Shown here: in pieces, positions 42,690 to 56,300 of the stretch | Position numbering within the stretch: position 1 is the stretch's first letter | How the letters are laid out: the number at the start of each line of letters is the position of its first letter | NCBI RefSeq assembly: GCF_028389875.1 | Contig: NC_084702.1 | Coordinates: 64,701,582-64,765,581, forward strand | Length of the DNA: 64,000 nt | Reading direction: 5' to 3' | Source of the DNA: Rhea pennata | Lineage: Eukaryota > Chordata > Aves > Rheiformes > Rheidae | Notes under the pieces: generated by a model | What the model was told of the DNA's origin: nothing | The model's database searches: none | Seen by the model: only the letters and a program-made list of their open reading frames with translations | Position numbers and translations under genes: made by a program

Positions 42690-45060
42690 TGAGTACTGGT
42701 AGTGGATTACTTATCTGATGGGTAGTGATCTGCTCTAGACCTTACAGAGGACGTTCACCCGCCTTTGGTCATTATGAGGTATATTTATTGCTTCCACCAA
42801 AAGCACAATAAAATTCACAGTAGTAACCTGCCAAAAATGTATTCGTTTTTCAATATATATGCATTTTATCCTAAAAACAAATACAGAGTTATCTGCAAGC
42901 AGGTTAGATGGGTCAAGTTAATTAGCTGAATGCAATAGGTGTGTGTGTAAACACAAAATGATACCCCTGCAAATTAGCAACCATTGACTTAGATCTTGAA
43001 AATAAATCTTGCAACATTGGTGACCAAAAAAAGCAGTAGAGAGACCTAAAAATCAGGTGAAGTTTGAACATGGAACAGTTAGAATTTGTTCATCTCAATA
43101 TACATAAACATGGCAAATTCAGTGTGTGGATATATATACTCCTGCAGATCTAGCAATACATACAGTTTATTATACTTGTTCTGAGGACAGGTTGCCTCAC
43201 TACAGCAGGAAAAAAAATCAACCCATAACAACATTTGCATAATGCCAGCCCTGCAAGTTTCAAAATTGCAGACACAAACTTGTTAAGGTGGCTACGTACA
43301 AAACAGAAGAATTCTGAGTGAAAGCAATGCAATCAGTATGTTAGAGCGATGAATTAAAGGTGGACCATGACCCCTCATACAATCATTTTTCATGTATGAA
43401 AGCAAGCAAAAAATAAATAAATAAAGGGAGTTTTATGTACTGTCCACTGTTCAGTGATCTCTGTTTTGAACAGGAGCAAATAAAACCCATCAATATAAAT
43501 CATAAATCATACATTAAGGAGAAGCACAAACCACATACTTACAGCTTAGCATTTTGCCCACTAGTGGGACACTTGCCATCCATTACTTATGAAGATGAAA
43601 GGTATATCATGCAATACAGTGGTATTAGGTGGTATATGCGTATAGATAGAAAGAGAATCAGAGTAGTAATGCAATAGCCATTGCTATTGGTGATGCATGC
43701 CACCAATGCATATGTTACACATTTGTAACGTTAATCTGGAGGTTATAATCATTATTAAAGCTACTTGTGGTTTCCTTTATATTACTCAGAATTCTGCATT
43801 CAACCCCAGCTCATGAAAATAAATGTATCATGAGTAAGTGTAGCAAGATTTTGAGCTGTCACTGTTTCTTCTGTTTCTCTCTGCCATATACTCTTCTGCC
43901 TGTATAGCTATTTGCATCTACATATTGTGACTTTTCCAACTCTGTTGCATGCAGCTTCTCTTTTACTGAATAAACAGCCATGTACAGGGTGAACTCAGCA
44001 TCAGAAGACCCTGCAAATATCATGTATATTTTTAACACTTTCACTGCCAAATATGTTTTGTACATCAGGAATATTTAGACAGTATCATCTTCCTATCTGT
44101 ACATATAATGTATCAGAACTGCAGACCTGGGCAAATTTGGTATTTCTACCCTTTGGAAACATTTTTCCATTTTTTTGTAGATCATCTGCCATGCATTTGT
44201 TCACCTGATTTCATGAAAAGTTGAAGAGAAAAGAAAATCTATTTGAAGGAGGCAGGTTAGTAAATATGTTCTAGCCCCTGGACCATACTTGATGACATGT
44301 TCTCTGGGCAACAGTGTGAGTGCAATCAGTAAAGAGATCGTGTCTTTCCTGCTGTTGTCAAGAGTGCCAAAACTGAATGGGGGCCCTGGGAAGAGTCTAG
44401 ACATGATCTGAAGACCATTTGAGTCTGTGACAGTCTGTGTAAGAAATGGCTGTGCAAGGAGTGAATACAGCACAGAGGATGAGGGTTACAAGAAAGACAA
44501 GCAAAGGGTAAAAGAGAGGGCAGAAGTTGCAAAGATGCAAAAATGTGTGGAGGAATAAGTAGAACCACAGAGGGGAAGAGGTGAGATAAGTGTTTACAAG
44601 ACTGAACACAGTGTCATAGAGAATTGAGAAAATGAGCAAGAAGGAAAGAAATAGATGGTGAAAAGAAAGAGCAAGGCAGAATGAGGAATGAAGAGAGGTA
44701 AGGTGGGGATGGAGCATGGAAATAAGGAAAAGAGAGATGAAGGATATGGGAGAGAATGTTTGCATTTTGTGTTTGACACTGAGGCTGTGACAAATCAGAT
44801 GCTGCCAGTAATGACAATCTGACATTACAGAGCAAAAGTTCTCCAATCTCTCCCTCTCACAAAAATATTTTCTTGTTTGGGTTACAATCAGCCTTAATGT
44901 ATTGGACAAAATATGAGTATGTTTATACTCATTGTAATTGTTTAATTACTTGCCATTTTTGGATTTGCATAGCATTTTTTCCTAAAATCTGAATTATTTT
45001 CTGTTTTTGTTTGTTTGGTTGGTTGGTTTTGGTTTTAGTAAAGCATTGCTGTTTCAGAAC
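42690..45060. other. Non-coding flank, no gene seen
   Basis: AT-rich unique sequence. A purine-rich stretch at 44630-44760 opens pyrimidine-coded frames on the minus strand (up to 170 codons), rich in Ser, Leu and Phe with no recognisable domain, so not taken as a gene. Confidence 0.5.
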
Positions 45061-45088
45061 AAAGTAAAAAACTTCCAAACTCTTCACT

Positions 45089-45104
45089 CCCCCCCCCCCC
45101 CCCC
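45089..45104 (+). repeat. Poly(C) run, C16
   Basis: Sixteen consecutive cytosines in AT-rich flank. Confidence 0.9.
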
Positions 45105-45819
45105 GCCAAATCCCTTCTCTGTCTTTAACTCCTGTAGGTCAAAGAGAACCCCTGCTCTGCACATGTGCAGAAACTGGCAGGCCTATAAAAACCTGATGTG
45201 AGTCAGCAATGCCCCATAAAAGGTCAACTACAGCTGAATCAAGCTACTTTTAAAAGGCATCTACCACAGAGAAGAAATATGAGACAGACAGGAACAGTAT
45301 AGAAAGGGATAGGTATTAATCAGCACAAAAGACAGAAGGCAAGGAACAGAAAATTCTGCCAGGCCTTAATACTAATATGTTCAACAGTGCCCTTATACCC
45401 CACACAGGCTGACTGACTAAGGTCAGGTTGATCTTAGCCATGCAAAAGGAAGCAGCTGTCAACTGTGGCACATGGCAGATGGAGAACTCTTATCAGATTT
45501 TTTAAAACCTGAAATTACTTTTTTTTTTAATTTAGAAATTGATTTGCTGTGTGACATTAGAAACCCTAATACTGGCACCACATGTTGCAATGAACCATCT
45601 TCCACCTCTGTGTGACAAGATAAGAATGTTTTTATGATGTGTGTACATTTTGCCATACTTGGATTTAAAGATAATTGGGGTCAGCCTTATTTATTTTAAG
45701 CCTCCTGTCTCTTTATTTAGACTGCACTATAAATATTATTCTATTGATACTGAAGGTATTGGGTTTGATAACATTTGCTTATGTGTTGGGAAAGAAAAAA
45801 ACAGCTTCATTATATCAAT

Positions 45820-45875
45820 TATGACAGAAGGTCAGAACGGATGATCAGAATAGTCTTTCCTAGCCCTCAAGCCTT
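45820..45875 (+). mobile_element. Possible CR1 3'-end remnant
   Basis: The wording GGTCAGAACGGATGATCAGAATAGTCTTTCCTAGCC, here split by position (45830-45865), resembles the conserved CR1 3' end (GATGATCA..ATGGTCCCTTCTGGCC). It is short and diverged, with no upstream RT sequence recognised. Confidence 0.35.
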
Positions 45876-48800
45876 GGTTAGATGTTTGGCAGTGCCTCTT
45901 GGTAGAGCTTCCCTGACATCAACAGTTATAGCACCCGTGACTCATCGGCCTAGCAAATGACTAACATTTCAAGACAAAAAAGAATGCTGGCTGCATGAAA
46001 CACTTGTCTAGAAACATCAATGAAAAAATATGTAAGAATATACTTTGCAACAATAGTAAATTTATTGGCTTTAATGGTAATACTATGTTCATCTATTGAT
46101 TTCGCAAGGTGTCCAAGATGCAACACAGTCATTACCTTAAAGATTCAGTCCTTAATAATAGGATGAGAATTGAGGATATCTGTGACAGGGGCGATCTGCA
46201 GGACTCGGACAGAAGTTTTAGTCAAGTAATATGATGAGGGAGGCAATAATCGTTATGCCTGTTCTAGAGATAATCTGTCTTTCATGTGAAAAAGGGCCAA
46301 ATTCTGTTGTCAATATAGTCAGTGTGAGGCTTGTGATTGATTTAAAATGCAAGAATCTCATATTTTTCCCAGCCTTAAGAATCCAAGTAATGCTGCCTCT
46401 GCATCTTTATATTCTGGAAAACAAACATGCATGTTACAAAGCTTTTTACACATGCAACATTATTCTGGGACATCAGCTTTAATACTTAAGCAGACATAAA
46501 CCCCAAAATTTTTACATATGTTTTCAGCTGTGCTCCAACAACATCTGCAAATCTTGCAGATGCTCCTGCTTACTAACAAGCAGTTATTAAACGAAAAAGA
46601 AATCCCCAAACTTTGGTAGGTATTTTCTCTCATATGTGTTTTACAGTATACATAACTGACCCTTGACTCTAAGATTTTTTATTATTCAAATGGACTCTTT
46701 ATGGACTTAAGAGCTCCATTCATAAAGTGGTTAAGCATGTGCCTATCTTTAAGGACTGTAGTCAGTCCACTGCCATAAATCTCGTCATACACAGGTTTAA
46801 AGGTAGACACATAAAGCGTGTGGCTCCCTGGACCTCTGCCATCTTTATTTGTTTTACAAGATTTCTTATGTACTGTTATGACCACGAAGTACCAATCTGA
46901 GTGATATTGGGTGAAATCCTGCCTTTGCTTGTAACAACTCTGTTGGAAGAGGAAGAAGGGACAGTGGTAGAGTGGGGGAGATGAGAGTCATCCCACTGCT
47001 CTTTTGAAAAGAATTAATATGAATTTCAGTGAAAACTAACTGCAGCTGGTAGCATATATTGGAGTGATTAATATAACCCCCAATTCCCAAGGTGTTTCTT
47101 AATTTACTTTGGTGGTGTATGTATTCCTATCTCCCAACTGTTCTCCTAAGCACATTTCTGCCCAGGGGGAGCAGTATTTTACCCTTTATTCTAAGCACCT
47201 CTAGCTTTGATTGATGAATAGCACTTATTCTGAGAACTGTTCTCCAGGGTTTATCACTAAGTGTCTTCTATTCTCCATGACAAAGTCCCTTTTGACCATC
47301 TACCTTCTTAGCACAATAAGGGCAAGTACCTTTATAATCCTAACATAAAATGGTTCCATCCTGGCATAACTTCACCAGTTTCCTAGACGTCCCTTCTGAT
47401 TTAGGTTGGTGGATACAAGAGAAAAAACAAACTTTATGTACCTTAAATAGTGAATCCACGAGAACAAACTATACAAGGGCTTTCTGAATGTCACCATCTT
47501 GAATTGTGCACATCTTTCCTTCTTCTGGAAAAAGTATTTTGGTATATACAATTCTGTTGCATCTAAACTAATTTGGCATCTAGAGTGTTAGGTGAACGGC
47601 AGAGCTCAAAGAGAACATGAGCTTTGAACTTGGGAAGTGCTGCTCTTAGTTTTAGAGGAGTAATAGATCAACAGTTGCGTGGTTTCTATCAAAAGTCAAG
47701 TAGATCTTGTGAAAAGTTCTTGCAACTTGCTTCTATTTTATGAATATGGTTCAGCTTCATTTCCTATAATTTTTTTCTTCTTATGAGTTACTCATATTCA
47801 ATATAGTTTAATGGTGAAAAAAATGCATGATACAAACACAACTCAGATTAATGAAATTATTTAAACTAGTCTAGAACTGTAGAAACATGCATTTTGGACC
47901 TTAAAATAACAAACCTTTACTTAAGTGATCAATGACATTGATGTCAATTAAACTGCAGGTATGCGTGGTTTTATTCACATAAATCAGGACCTCTATTGAA
48001 AAAGGTTCAGTACAGATCTCTGTGGTAGCACCCTTACTCAAAGGCACAATTTTGTTCAAATCAGTGCAACTTTTGTGTGAGGAAGTGCTTGCATGGTTAA
48101 ACTTTATTTTTTTCTGTCTAATAAGTACATTACAGATGACAATTTTTTTTCCAGAAAGTAACTACATCAAGCACATCACAGCCATTAGAATTCCTTTCAT
48201 CAGTAGCTGGAAATATGTCTCTAATCTATGTCCGGCTACAGAAACAAAATTTATACAAGCTTCATAAAATTGTACCTAAGACAAACTGAAATTTATTCAA
48301 ACCAATTAACAAAAGTGGTTTTATAGAAAAGAAAATGAGCACTGCAAATTACTTATAGACAGTCAAAATACTGTTGGAAGTAGAATTGTTAGGCTTAAAC
48401 ATATTTTAAAAAGTGAAGTATAATTTTATGAATCTTTTAATGTCTTCCTATTCAAGTTCTGATAGCATAGAAACAAGATTGAAATAAAATGAGGAAGGGG
48501 CAAGAAATGAAGTTGAATTAGGTGGAGTAACACATAAACTATAGTATCTTTTGCTTTTAGTAGAAGGAATATTTTGTGGCTAATTAATGGAGGTAGAATG
48601 ATACGTAACTGGGATTCAAAATTTAGATTCACTGTATTAATATAATCCTAAACAGAGAGTATGGTTAATTTGCACTTTACTTCATTTTTTCAGGTTTACT
48701 CTGTCCTTTAAAAAAAATATTCAATCAGATATACAATTAATCTGCCAGGATCAACAAGATCTTTAGAAATTTCAACATAGAATGAGCATGCTTTTCTATG

Positions 48801-51800
48801 TACTGTAAATATTTATCTTTTGTGATAATCCCACTACTCCATACTATCTTTAAGAAAGTTTTTAGATCACCAAATAAACATCTTGATGTAATTTTATTCA
48901 GAAACTAATAGGAACAAAATGGCTGTAGCGCTTGTGAATAGAACACATATAATCTGTATAAATCTACCAACTCACTATACTACCATTTCAGTATCCTGTA
49001 TGCAACCATCAATAAATTATGATTTTTTAGCTAGATCTTTAACTGATTAATTGCAGGCTTTCACAAAGAAGCTTTCTTTCTTTTTTTTTTAATTTCTTTC
49101 TAAAATATCAGTAATAGAGCTCTTACATTCACAGACAAAAGAGTGTGCTGGTATAACATTCAGGCTGTGAAAGTATCTTAAAACCATGGCAAGCTTTTGT
49201 TGGGTATGAAATGCAGAATGTTTATGACAATAGGGACCTTGTTTCACTTAGGTAATGCAGGGATACACAGATAAACTCTGAAACAAAAAAAAACCTGATT
49301 GTTACGACTATTATTTTTCCTGTTATCAACTCTATTAGTTATGGAAGGGAGAAATATCCTCAGTACCTGCCACTTAGCTATGGCAAAAAACACTACAGAG
49401 GACGTGTCACGGAGCAGCATTTTGGGGGACCTGCTTCTATAAACACTGAATACCAGGAACAGTCCCACAACTTAGCTTAAAATTACTATTGATTCATTGC
49501 CATTGATTATGTTGCAGAGCTGAACTGAACCCTGACGTAAATGTGCTGGAGGTCATTGTCTTGGTGAAGTCATGCCTGAATATGGACTACAGATGACCTA
49601 TAACTTACTGAAATACATATTTTTGTATCAATTTAAACACAGATATAAAAAAGACTTCGAAAAACCTTAAGAGCTGGCAGATATTGTCTTATGCAGAGGC
49701 TAATTTTGAGACACTTACTTATTTAAAAAGTTTAGTATATGTAACATGCAGTAGTTGGTCTTTTGGACACATACAGCTCTGTCTTCCCCTGTGAAGTCTC
49801 TATTTAGTGCACCCACAGGGAGTGGTATATGACTTTGAGTCCTCCTTTCAGGTTCTTACATCCTGGGGTCCTAAAGGTGAGGTGAGATTGGGTGGCCTTT
49901 TTTACAGGGCTGTTGTGTCATATGTGCTGCACTGGAGTACAGCAGTGACTTGGCCACAGAGTGCCTCTTTGGCATGTCCTAGAGCCAGCTTTCACTCAGT
50001 TTTATATGCATCTGGCTGATTAAAATACTTAATGACTTCTGTGCCTCACTAACTGGAACAGGGCCAGAGCAGGCTTCAGGATATGGCTCAGCACATCCGT
50101 GATGGATACAGAAAGGTACAAAGGTAGTATCAGTTATACCTTCTTTAAAAGCTAAGGTTTTGGTTGTCTTAAACACCTCTGAAGACACTATTATCATTAG
50201 AGTCCCCAGTGGGAATCAGGATGCAATGTGTTAGCCACCATATAAATGTAATACTCGAAAGCAATTTCTGATGCAAAGCTTTTACAATCTACAATAATGG
50301 CAAAATGAAGGAGGGGAAACAAAAATGGCACAAGAGGTGTTTTTGAAGATCAAAGTCAGACATGAAAAGAATACAGACTGAAATGCAGGTTTTCCTGAGT
50401 TCCATGTTATTGAATAGCTCTATGGGCTGCATGCTGAGTATGTATGATCACATAAAACCAGTGAGGGCTAGATTCAAAAAACTGATGTAGTTGCAGCAGT
50501 GCTACTTGTTGCCCTCCCTAAGTCTTTGACATTTTTGCTAGGAAAATCTGGAACCCTAGGTCAGGTATATCAGCTTGTAAGGAGTAGAATGAGCTACATG
50601 CTCCCAAATGATGTCCCCCACAATCAGATTTCCCTGCAGTCAACATGCTCATCAAGGAAATGCTTAGAACTTATGAGCAGGAACACTTGAAAACTATAAG
50701 GTCTTCAATCCTTTTCCTGTTTATAGCTTGGGCTACTTAGCCATGGCTGCAGGAAAGCACTTCAGTCTAGTTGGGATCAATAACTCAGCGTCCTCACAGG
50801 CCTTTTCTGAAAAAGATAGAGTAGAGAATCCTATTAAAAAACAAACAAACAAACAAAACCAACAAAGCGAAAAAACAAAGCAAATCCACAACACTGCAGA
50901 AAGGAAAGTGCTACTGTCAGGCACCTGTTACACGGAGATTATAGGACTAAGCACAGAGGAACCTGAGTATATTCTCAGGAAGCTGATGCCTTCCTTGCCC
51001 CATAAAAGCACTCTAATCACCTAGCTATTCCCCTGGAGGGAGTGAGGAATAGGGAAATAGGCAGACACCTTCCAGCCATTCTGCTGAAGATTCACTTCTA
51101 TGAAGAATGGATGTACCAAACTAGGAAGTAAAAACAAGAAGAAACATGATTCTGAAGCCTGGGGCTGGTACTGACCTGGATGAAGAAAAATCCAAACCTC
51201 ATCTCTGCTTCAAGGCTTGTGAATTTATTTCATTCAGTGAATATGTCATATAGTGGGTAGACAAGGAGCTAGAAACAAGATCTTCTTTGCTCTTTAACCA
51301 GTAGATTAAAGAATCATATTCTTCTGGTTCTCCTCTTTGGGCTCAATAAATCTTAAATTATTTTCTGCTCTTTGAAAAAGCTTGCTTAAATATCAGAAAC
51401 ATTACATCCACTCTAGCACAGCTTTGTGTCCATTCAGAGCGAGCTCAGGTGACACCATATGGAACTGGGGTGGAGATACTCCAAAACCTTGTCTATGCAC
51501 TTTTATGCACTCAGTTAAGTATTTGTAAAAATGCCATATACACACTCCCAATAATGCATCACTAAGAACAAAGGGTTAAAAGAATACTTCAAAACATAAA
51601 GTTTCCTATTATTTGTTCATTTGAGCTATTTACTGTCAGCTATTTCTGAGAAATAATTGTTTCAGTGACGCATGCTGTTTCTTGTTGTTTTTAAACTGAG
51701 AGAACACAAATGCATAATGAACAACTGACAACAAAGTACTTTCAATGTGAATTTTGAAACAAATAAGTATCTATGCTATGAGTATAAACACTTTTTCGTG

Positions 51801-53315
51801 AGTATCTGGTTTACATTAACTAATACTAGGAAACCGTAATATAATGAATAGACGGGGGAAATCCCATGACTGCATCTCTTTTCATTCCTCATCAAGTCCT
51901 AAAATCCATTAAAGGTGTTGATAGTGGATAGTGCTAGTATTACCCCACAGCTCTTCTGTGCTGATGAAGGGTTGCTAATGAGCCTGTTTTGTAAGAAAGA
52001 TCATTATTTCCCATCCTTCTCTTTCTTCATGAAAAGTATCTACTTCCTTCCTCCTAATCTTTCTCTGCCATCCACACACCTATTCTGGTCTGCTCACCTC
52101 TCTCTTCTTCATGTGATCTTCTGTCATCTCCTCTTTGTTCTTTTTCTATTTCTCTACTCTCTGCAATCTTCCACAGTCTCTTCAGAGCATTTCCAAATCT
52201 CATTCTGCTTTCTGTCCTTTTCTCTCTGTCTGCAACATAGACATTTTGTGAACATTTTACTTGTACTTCATAGTCAATAATCCAAACATTACACTTAAGA
52301 AGACAAGTATTGTCTTCCCCAACGTATAGGTATGAAAATATGGACTGAGCAGTTAAATTCAGATACAGAAGACTGGGAGAGAATTGCTAGAAAGGAGTGG
52401 TAAAAGACTACAGAGCTGCCACGTTTGCTCTCAGCCTGCACTTCTCTCAGGATGAAACTCTCCCCTTTACATCAGAGTAAGGGAAAGGTGTTGCTCAGTT
52501 GCATGCTGGTAAATGAGAAAGAAAACCTTAACATCATTAGTGGCTTCCCAGACATCTCAGTTCCATTAGAAACACCAATTAGTCTGGTGTTCTGCTCCTC
52601 AGCTCTTCATTTTGTTTCTCTCAGCTTCCTCTTTCCCCTCGGATAATGGAAGAACTGTTAGGGTTTCACAGTCTGACAAAGACCAGTCTTGTAACTCATG
52701 AATTTCAGAAAAAAAGAAAAAAAAAAATGTGACAATTTTAATTGGACTATCAGTCTACACTGATTTGCACTGGTTCACATTTTCAAGGATATCTCTATAT
52801 AAAAAAAGAGCCCTCCTACTTGTCATGAGTACTAAGATTATCTTTGACATTTAGAGCATTTCAAAAATAACATTGGCCTTGTAGGTCATCAGAGCCACCT
52901 AGGACCTGATTCTGTTAGTGCTTTTATATACAGTTAACAGTTGCTAGGATTGAATATATTATGAGCAGGGACTACAAGTAGATTCACACCTACCAAGTGT
53001 TACATGAGGAAAAATTATCTGAAGCTAAGCAGTATTTCTATCTGCATTGCTTTGTTATTCACTCACCTGAACAGAGGATCCAGCACCACAGATTGTGTGG
53101 CCTTGAAATCCATGACACTATTTGCCTAGTAAGCATTCACATTGCCCACTGTACATCAAAGACTATTTCTACTATTTCTTTAGCAGACACACACAAAAGC
53201 AAGCATAGTTTTAGGAGGTCTCTCAAGTTGAACTTTTTGCTGCCAGTCATGAGTCTGGGGTATTTTGTACCAGGCCTGGTGTGTTTCACACTGGTCTTCT
53301 GGATTCAAAAAGATC
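45876..53315. other. Non-coding flank, no gene seen
   Basis: Long AT-rich gene-free stretch. Small low-complexity items: CAAA units at 50841-50860 and a pyrimidine-rich segment at 52010-52240. A phrase at 46288-46320 (GGGCCAAATTCTGTTGTCAATA) echoes the old repeat noted near 4390. No exon, RNA gene or intact mobile element seen. Confidence 0.5.
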
Positions 53316-53343
53316 TTTTTTTTTTTTTTTTTTTTTTTTTTTT
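53316..53343 (+). repeat. Poly(T) run, T28
   Basis: Uninterrupted thymines ending at CTCCTAG. It could be the reverse-strand tail of an old retroposed copy, but no body is recognised. Confidence 0.9.
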
Positions 53344-56300
53344 CTCCTAGAAGTGTGCAGTGCAAGCTGCACAAATGTTTTTCATCTCACTAAGACAATG
53401 TATTTTTTTTGGAGATAAGTTTGTCCGGTACTAACCTGGTGAAGATGTTCCTGCACGTGAAGTGAATGCATCTAGGAGGCTCTGCATTATTTTTCCCCTT
53501 CTTTAGGGGCCATATGATCACCCTGAATTTCAGAGCTAGCAAAGCGCAGAAATTTCTGGATTATAAGATAGCAGAGATTTGCAATTGCTTGTATTTGTTT
53601 AAGGGGTAATTGCAATTGTTCTGATATGGGCCTTGTACAGTTACTCTTTCCTCTATGACTTTCACTGGATGACTTCAGGGCTTCCTTTCTGAAATAGCTT
53701 GTAGGTCCACTAACAGTATATGAGTAGTTTGGAGCACAATATCTCATCTAGTTAGCATTGCTATCCATAAGGAGTACATTACTCCTGTTCCCACAGATTT
53801 CCAGTTTGCTTGCAGGTCAATTCATGGTGCTAATCTTGATCTATAAATCCCAACATGATTTGAGTCTATTGTACCTCCAAAACACTGTGATTTCAACAGC
53901 TCTGAGTTTGTTAGCTCTCTTCCCGCTTCGTGTGGCACAGCTCTTATCTTTCGGTGTGTGGTATGACTCTCAATTATCTTAGCCCATGGTACAGCTCTCC
54001 CCAAAACAATTCCACACCATAAGGCACTACGAAGTCTCTTTCCTGCTGTTCCAAAGTCTGTATTACAGGGGTCTGTCTCATGAACTGACTCTCTTCTGTT
54101 TCCACAAGTTTTAACTCCCTTCCTTAAGGGGCGTGTTTGTATATGAAAATTGGAGTCTACTTAAAAGCCTCTCTCTTGCCTCTCTCATGTTACAATGAGC
54201 AGCTGGTAATAGGAGAGACAATAATTACATCCAAGAGAACCCAAGTAAACTCTTCGTTCTGATGCTCAAGGTGACAAAAGCAATTTCTGTAACAGCGTGA
54301 ACCCCCTCAGGCACATTTGGAGATGCCTCACAAATCTGAAGTTGTAAGCTTTGAGGCTAATTCTAGATCTGTACATTTAATGTAGAATTCACTGTACCAG
54401 GCTTATTCTCTAATTCCAGAAATGCTCCTGTACAGCCCAAGTTAGATCACCTGTGGCATATTAACTAGCTCAGTTATGAACGTTTCCTGATATAATCTAT
54501 CCTGATTGCTCGTGACTAGCTGTATTCTCTATGCTTTCAGGAGCTCATGAGTTTTAAGCAGCAAAATAGCAATTTCTGCACATCTGTTCTGTAACCTGAG
54601 CATTTGAGCTACAATCCGAGGAGCACTTCTCATCGAAGTCAAGATAGTACCACATTTGGCCCATCATACTCCTCAGGTTTGTCAGCAGAGCTGAATGTGA
54701 TGGCAGGCTGCAGTAACTTCCACTTTTAGAGCTAGTCAGTGTGACAAATTCCCCAAACACTGATTCTTAGATTCTTGTGTGTTTGTGTGCATATAATATA
54801 TAGCAGAAACTATCTGGAATATGTGGAACTACTAATTAATTCTAAGCTGAAAAGTCTTAGGAGATTTTATATTGATTTCAAAAGATATTTTAAAAGGGTA
54901 GATCATGTTACTTAGAGCACAAACATTTACCAGAGTAAACATACACATACCATAGGTGACTCTGTTCACTCTAATCCCAGAAAAATGATGATGAAACTCT
55001 TACACATACCAGAACCAGCACATGGTACTATTCTGAATAATGTGAACTAAGACCAAATAGCCCAAGCAGCAGGCTGTGTCTTTAGTAGCAGGACTTGGTG
55101 ATTGGAAGAGTCTGGAGACTGGAGCAAGTTGATACAGTAATACTGCTTTATGTTGCAAAGAAGGATTACTTCAAAAAAGTAACTTGTCATCAGATTTAAC
55201 AGTGATAATGAATAGCTTTATAATTGTGTACAGTAGCGTGTATATAGTACTGTGAAAAATACTATAATTATAAATTAATAATAGTGATGTATTTAGTTAA
55301 TTAGATTATCTGATTTATTGGTTTCTCCTCAATGCATTGCTTAATCAAACTTTGCAGTCTCTTAAACCCTCAAGCCTACAATCTAAAGAGGGAGAATGAG
55401 ACTAGTGAAGTAACAAATAAGTACCAAAAGGTAACCCATGAAGTATTTAATTATAAGAGAGTACTTCAGTTGCAGCATGAATGAGCAGAGGATCATCATG
55501 GCTATACTGAAATTTGTTTTCCAATTTTTATTTAGTTTCTATATCTGGCCAGATACTTTCTTTGAACAAAGTATGTGTGTTTAATATTTGTGTAATACAG
55601 ATATAGTATTGTTCTATCTTCTATGCAGCATCTAGAGTTTGGTTATGTCTTTCTTACCTACAGATCTGCCACTTTTCCTGAAGTTTAATGTCAATTCAGT
55701 AAGTCAGATTCCTTTCCTTCTGGTACCCCCCTGTAAAAACGAACCCTTTTTTTTCTTTCTTCCACAAAGTCAGATTGAGATGCCAATGAACTTTTTCAGT
55801 CCACTCTCACCTTAAATGAAGGCAGTGTTACTGGGTATGGGTTTTACATTGTATATAACTTAGCATACCAAAGAGTAGTTTAAATTTACGTTTAGTTTTG
55901 GTATTGCTTTTGGTGGATACGAAAGAGCCACAATTGTTAAACTGGATTTCAATGATCATATTTTAACAAAATACACTTTTGTTCATTCATTCACCTTTGA
56001 TATTTGAGATTTTAAGAGCTTATGTCTTTAAACTTTTCTCTACAACCTAGAGAATTAGAAAGCTTCTCTGTGTGTGTGAAAGCTAATATTCTTTTGCAAC
56101 ATTGATTCCAAGAGTCAGTACTTTAGTGAAATATTGTGAGTGTCACAGTAAAATTCAGACACCTGGCAGTACGTTTCACCTAGAAATTCTGTACTACAGC
56201 CAAAATCAGCATAGCTTAATTAAACTGAATTCTCACTGCATCTCATTAGCAATCATTCACAGAGTTCCCATTAGTGACTTTTCACCATTAGATGCCTAAC

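Noticed and set aside
44397..44909. 170-codon Ser/Leu/Phe-rich open frame on -
   Set aside because: It follows a purine-rich tract on +, giving hydrophobic low-complexity sequence without a signal or domain pattern that I recognise.
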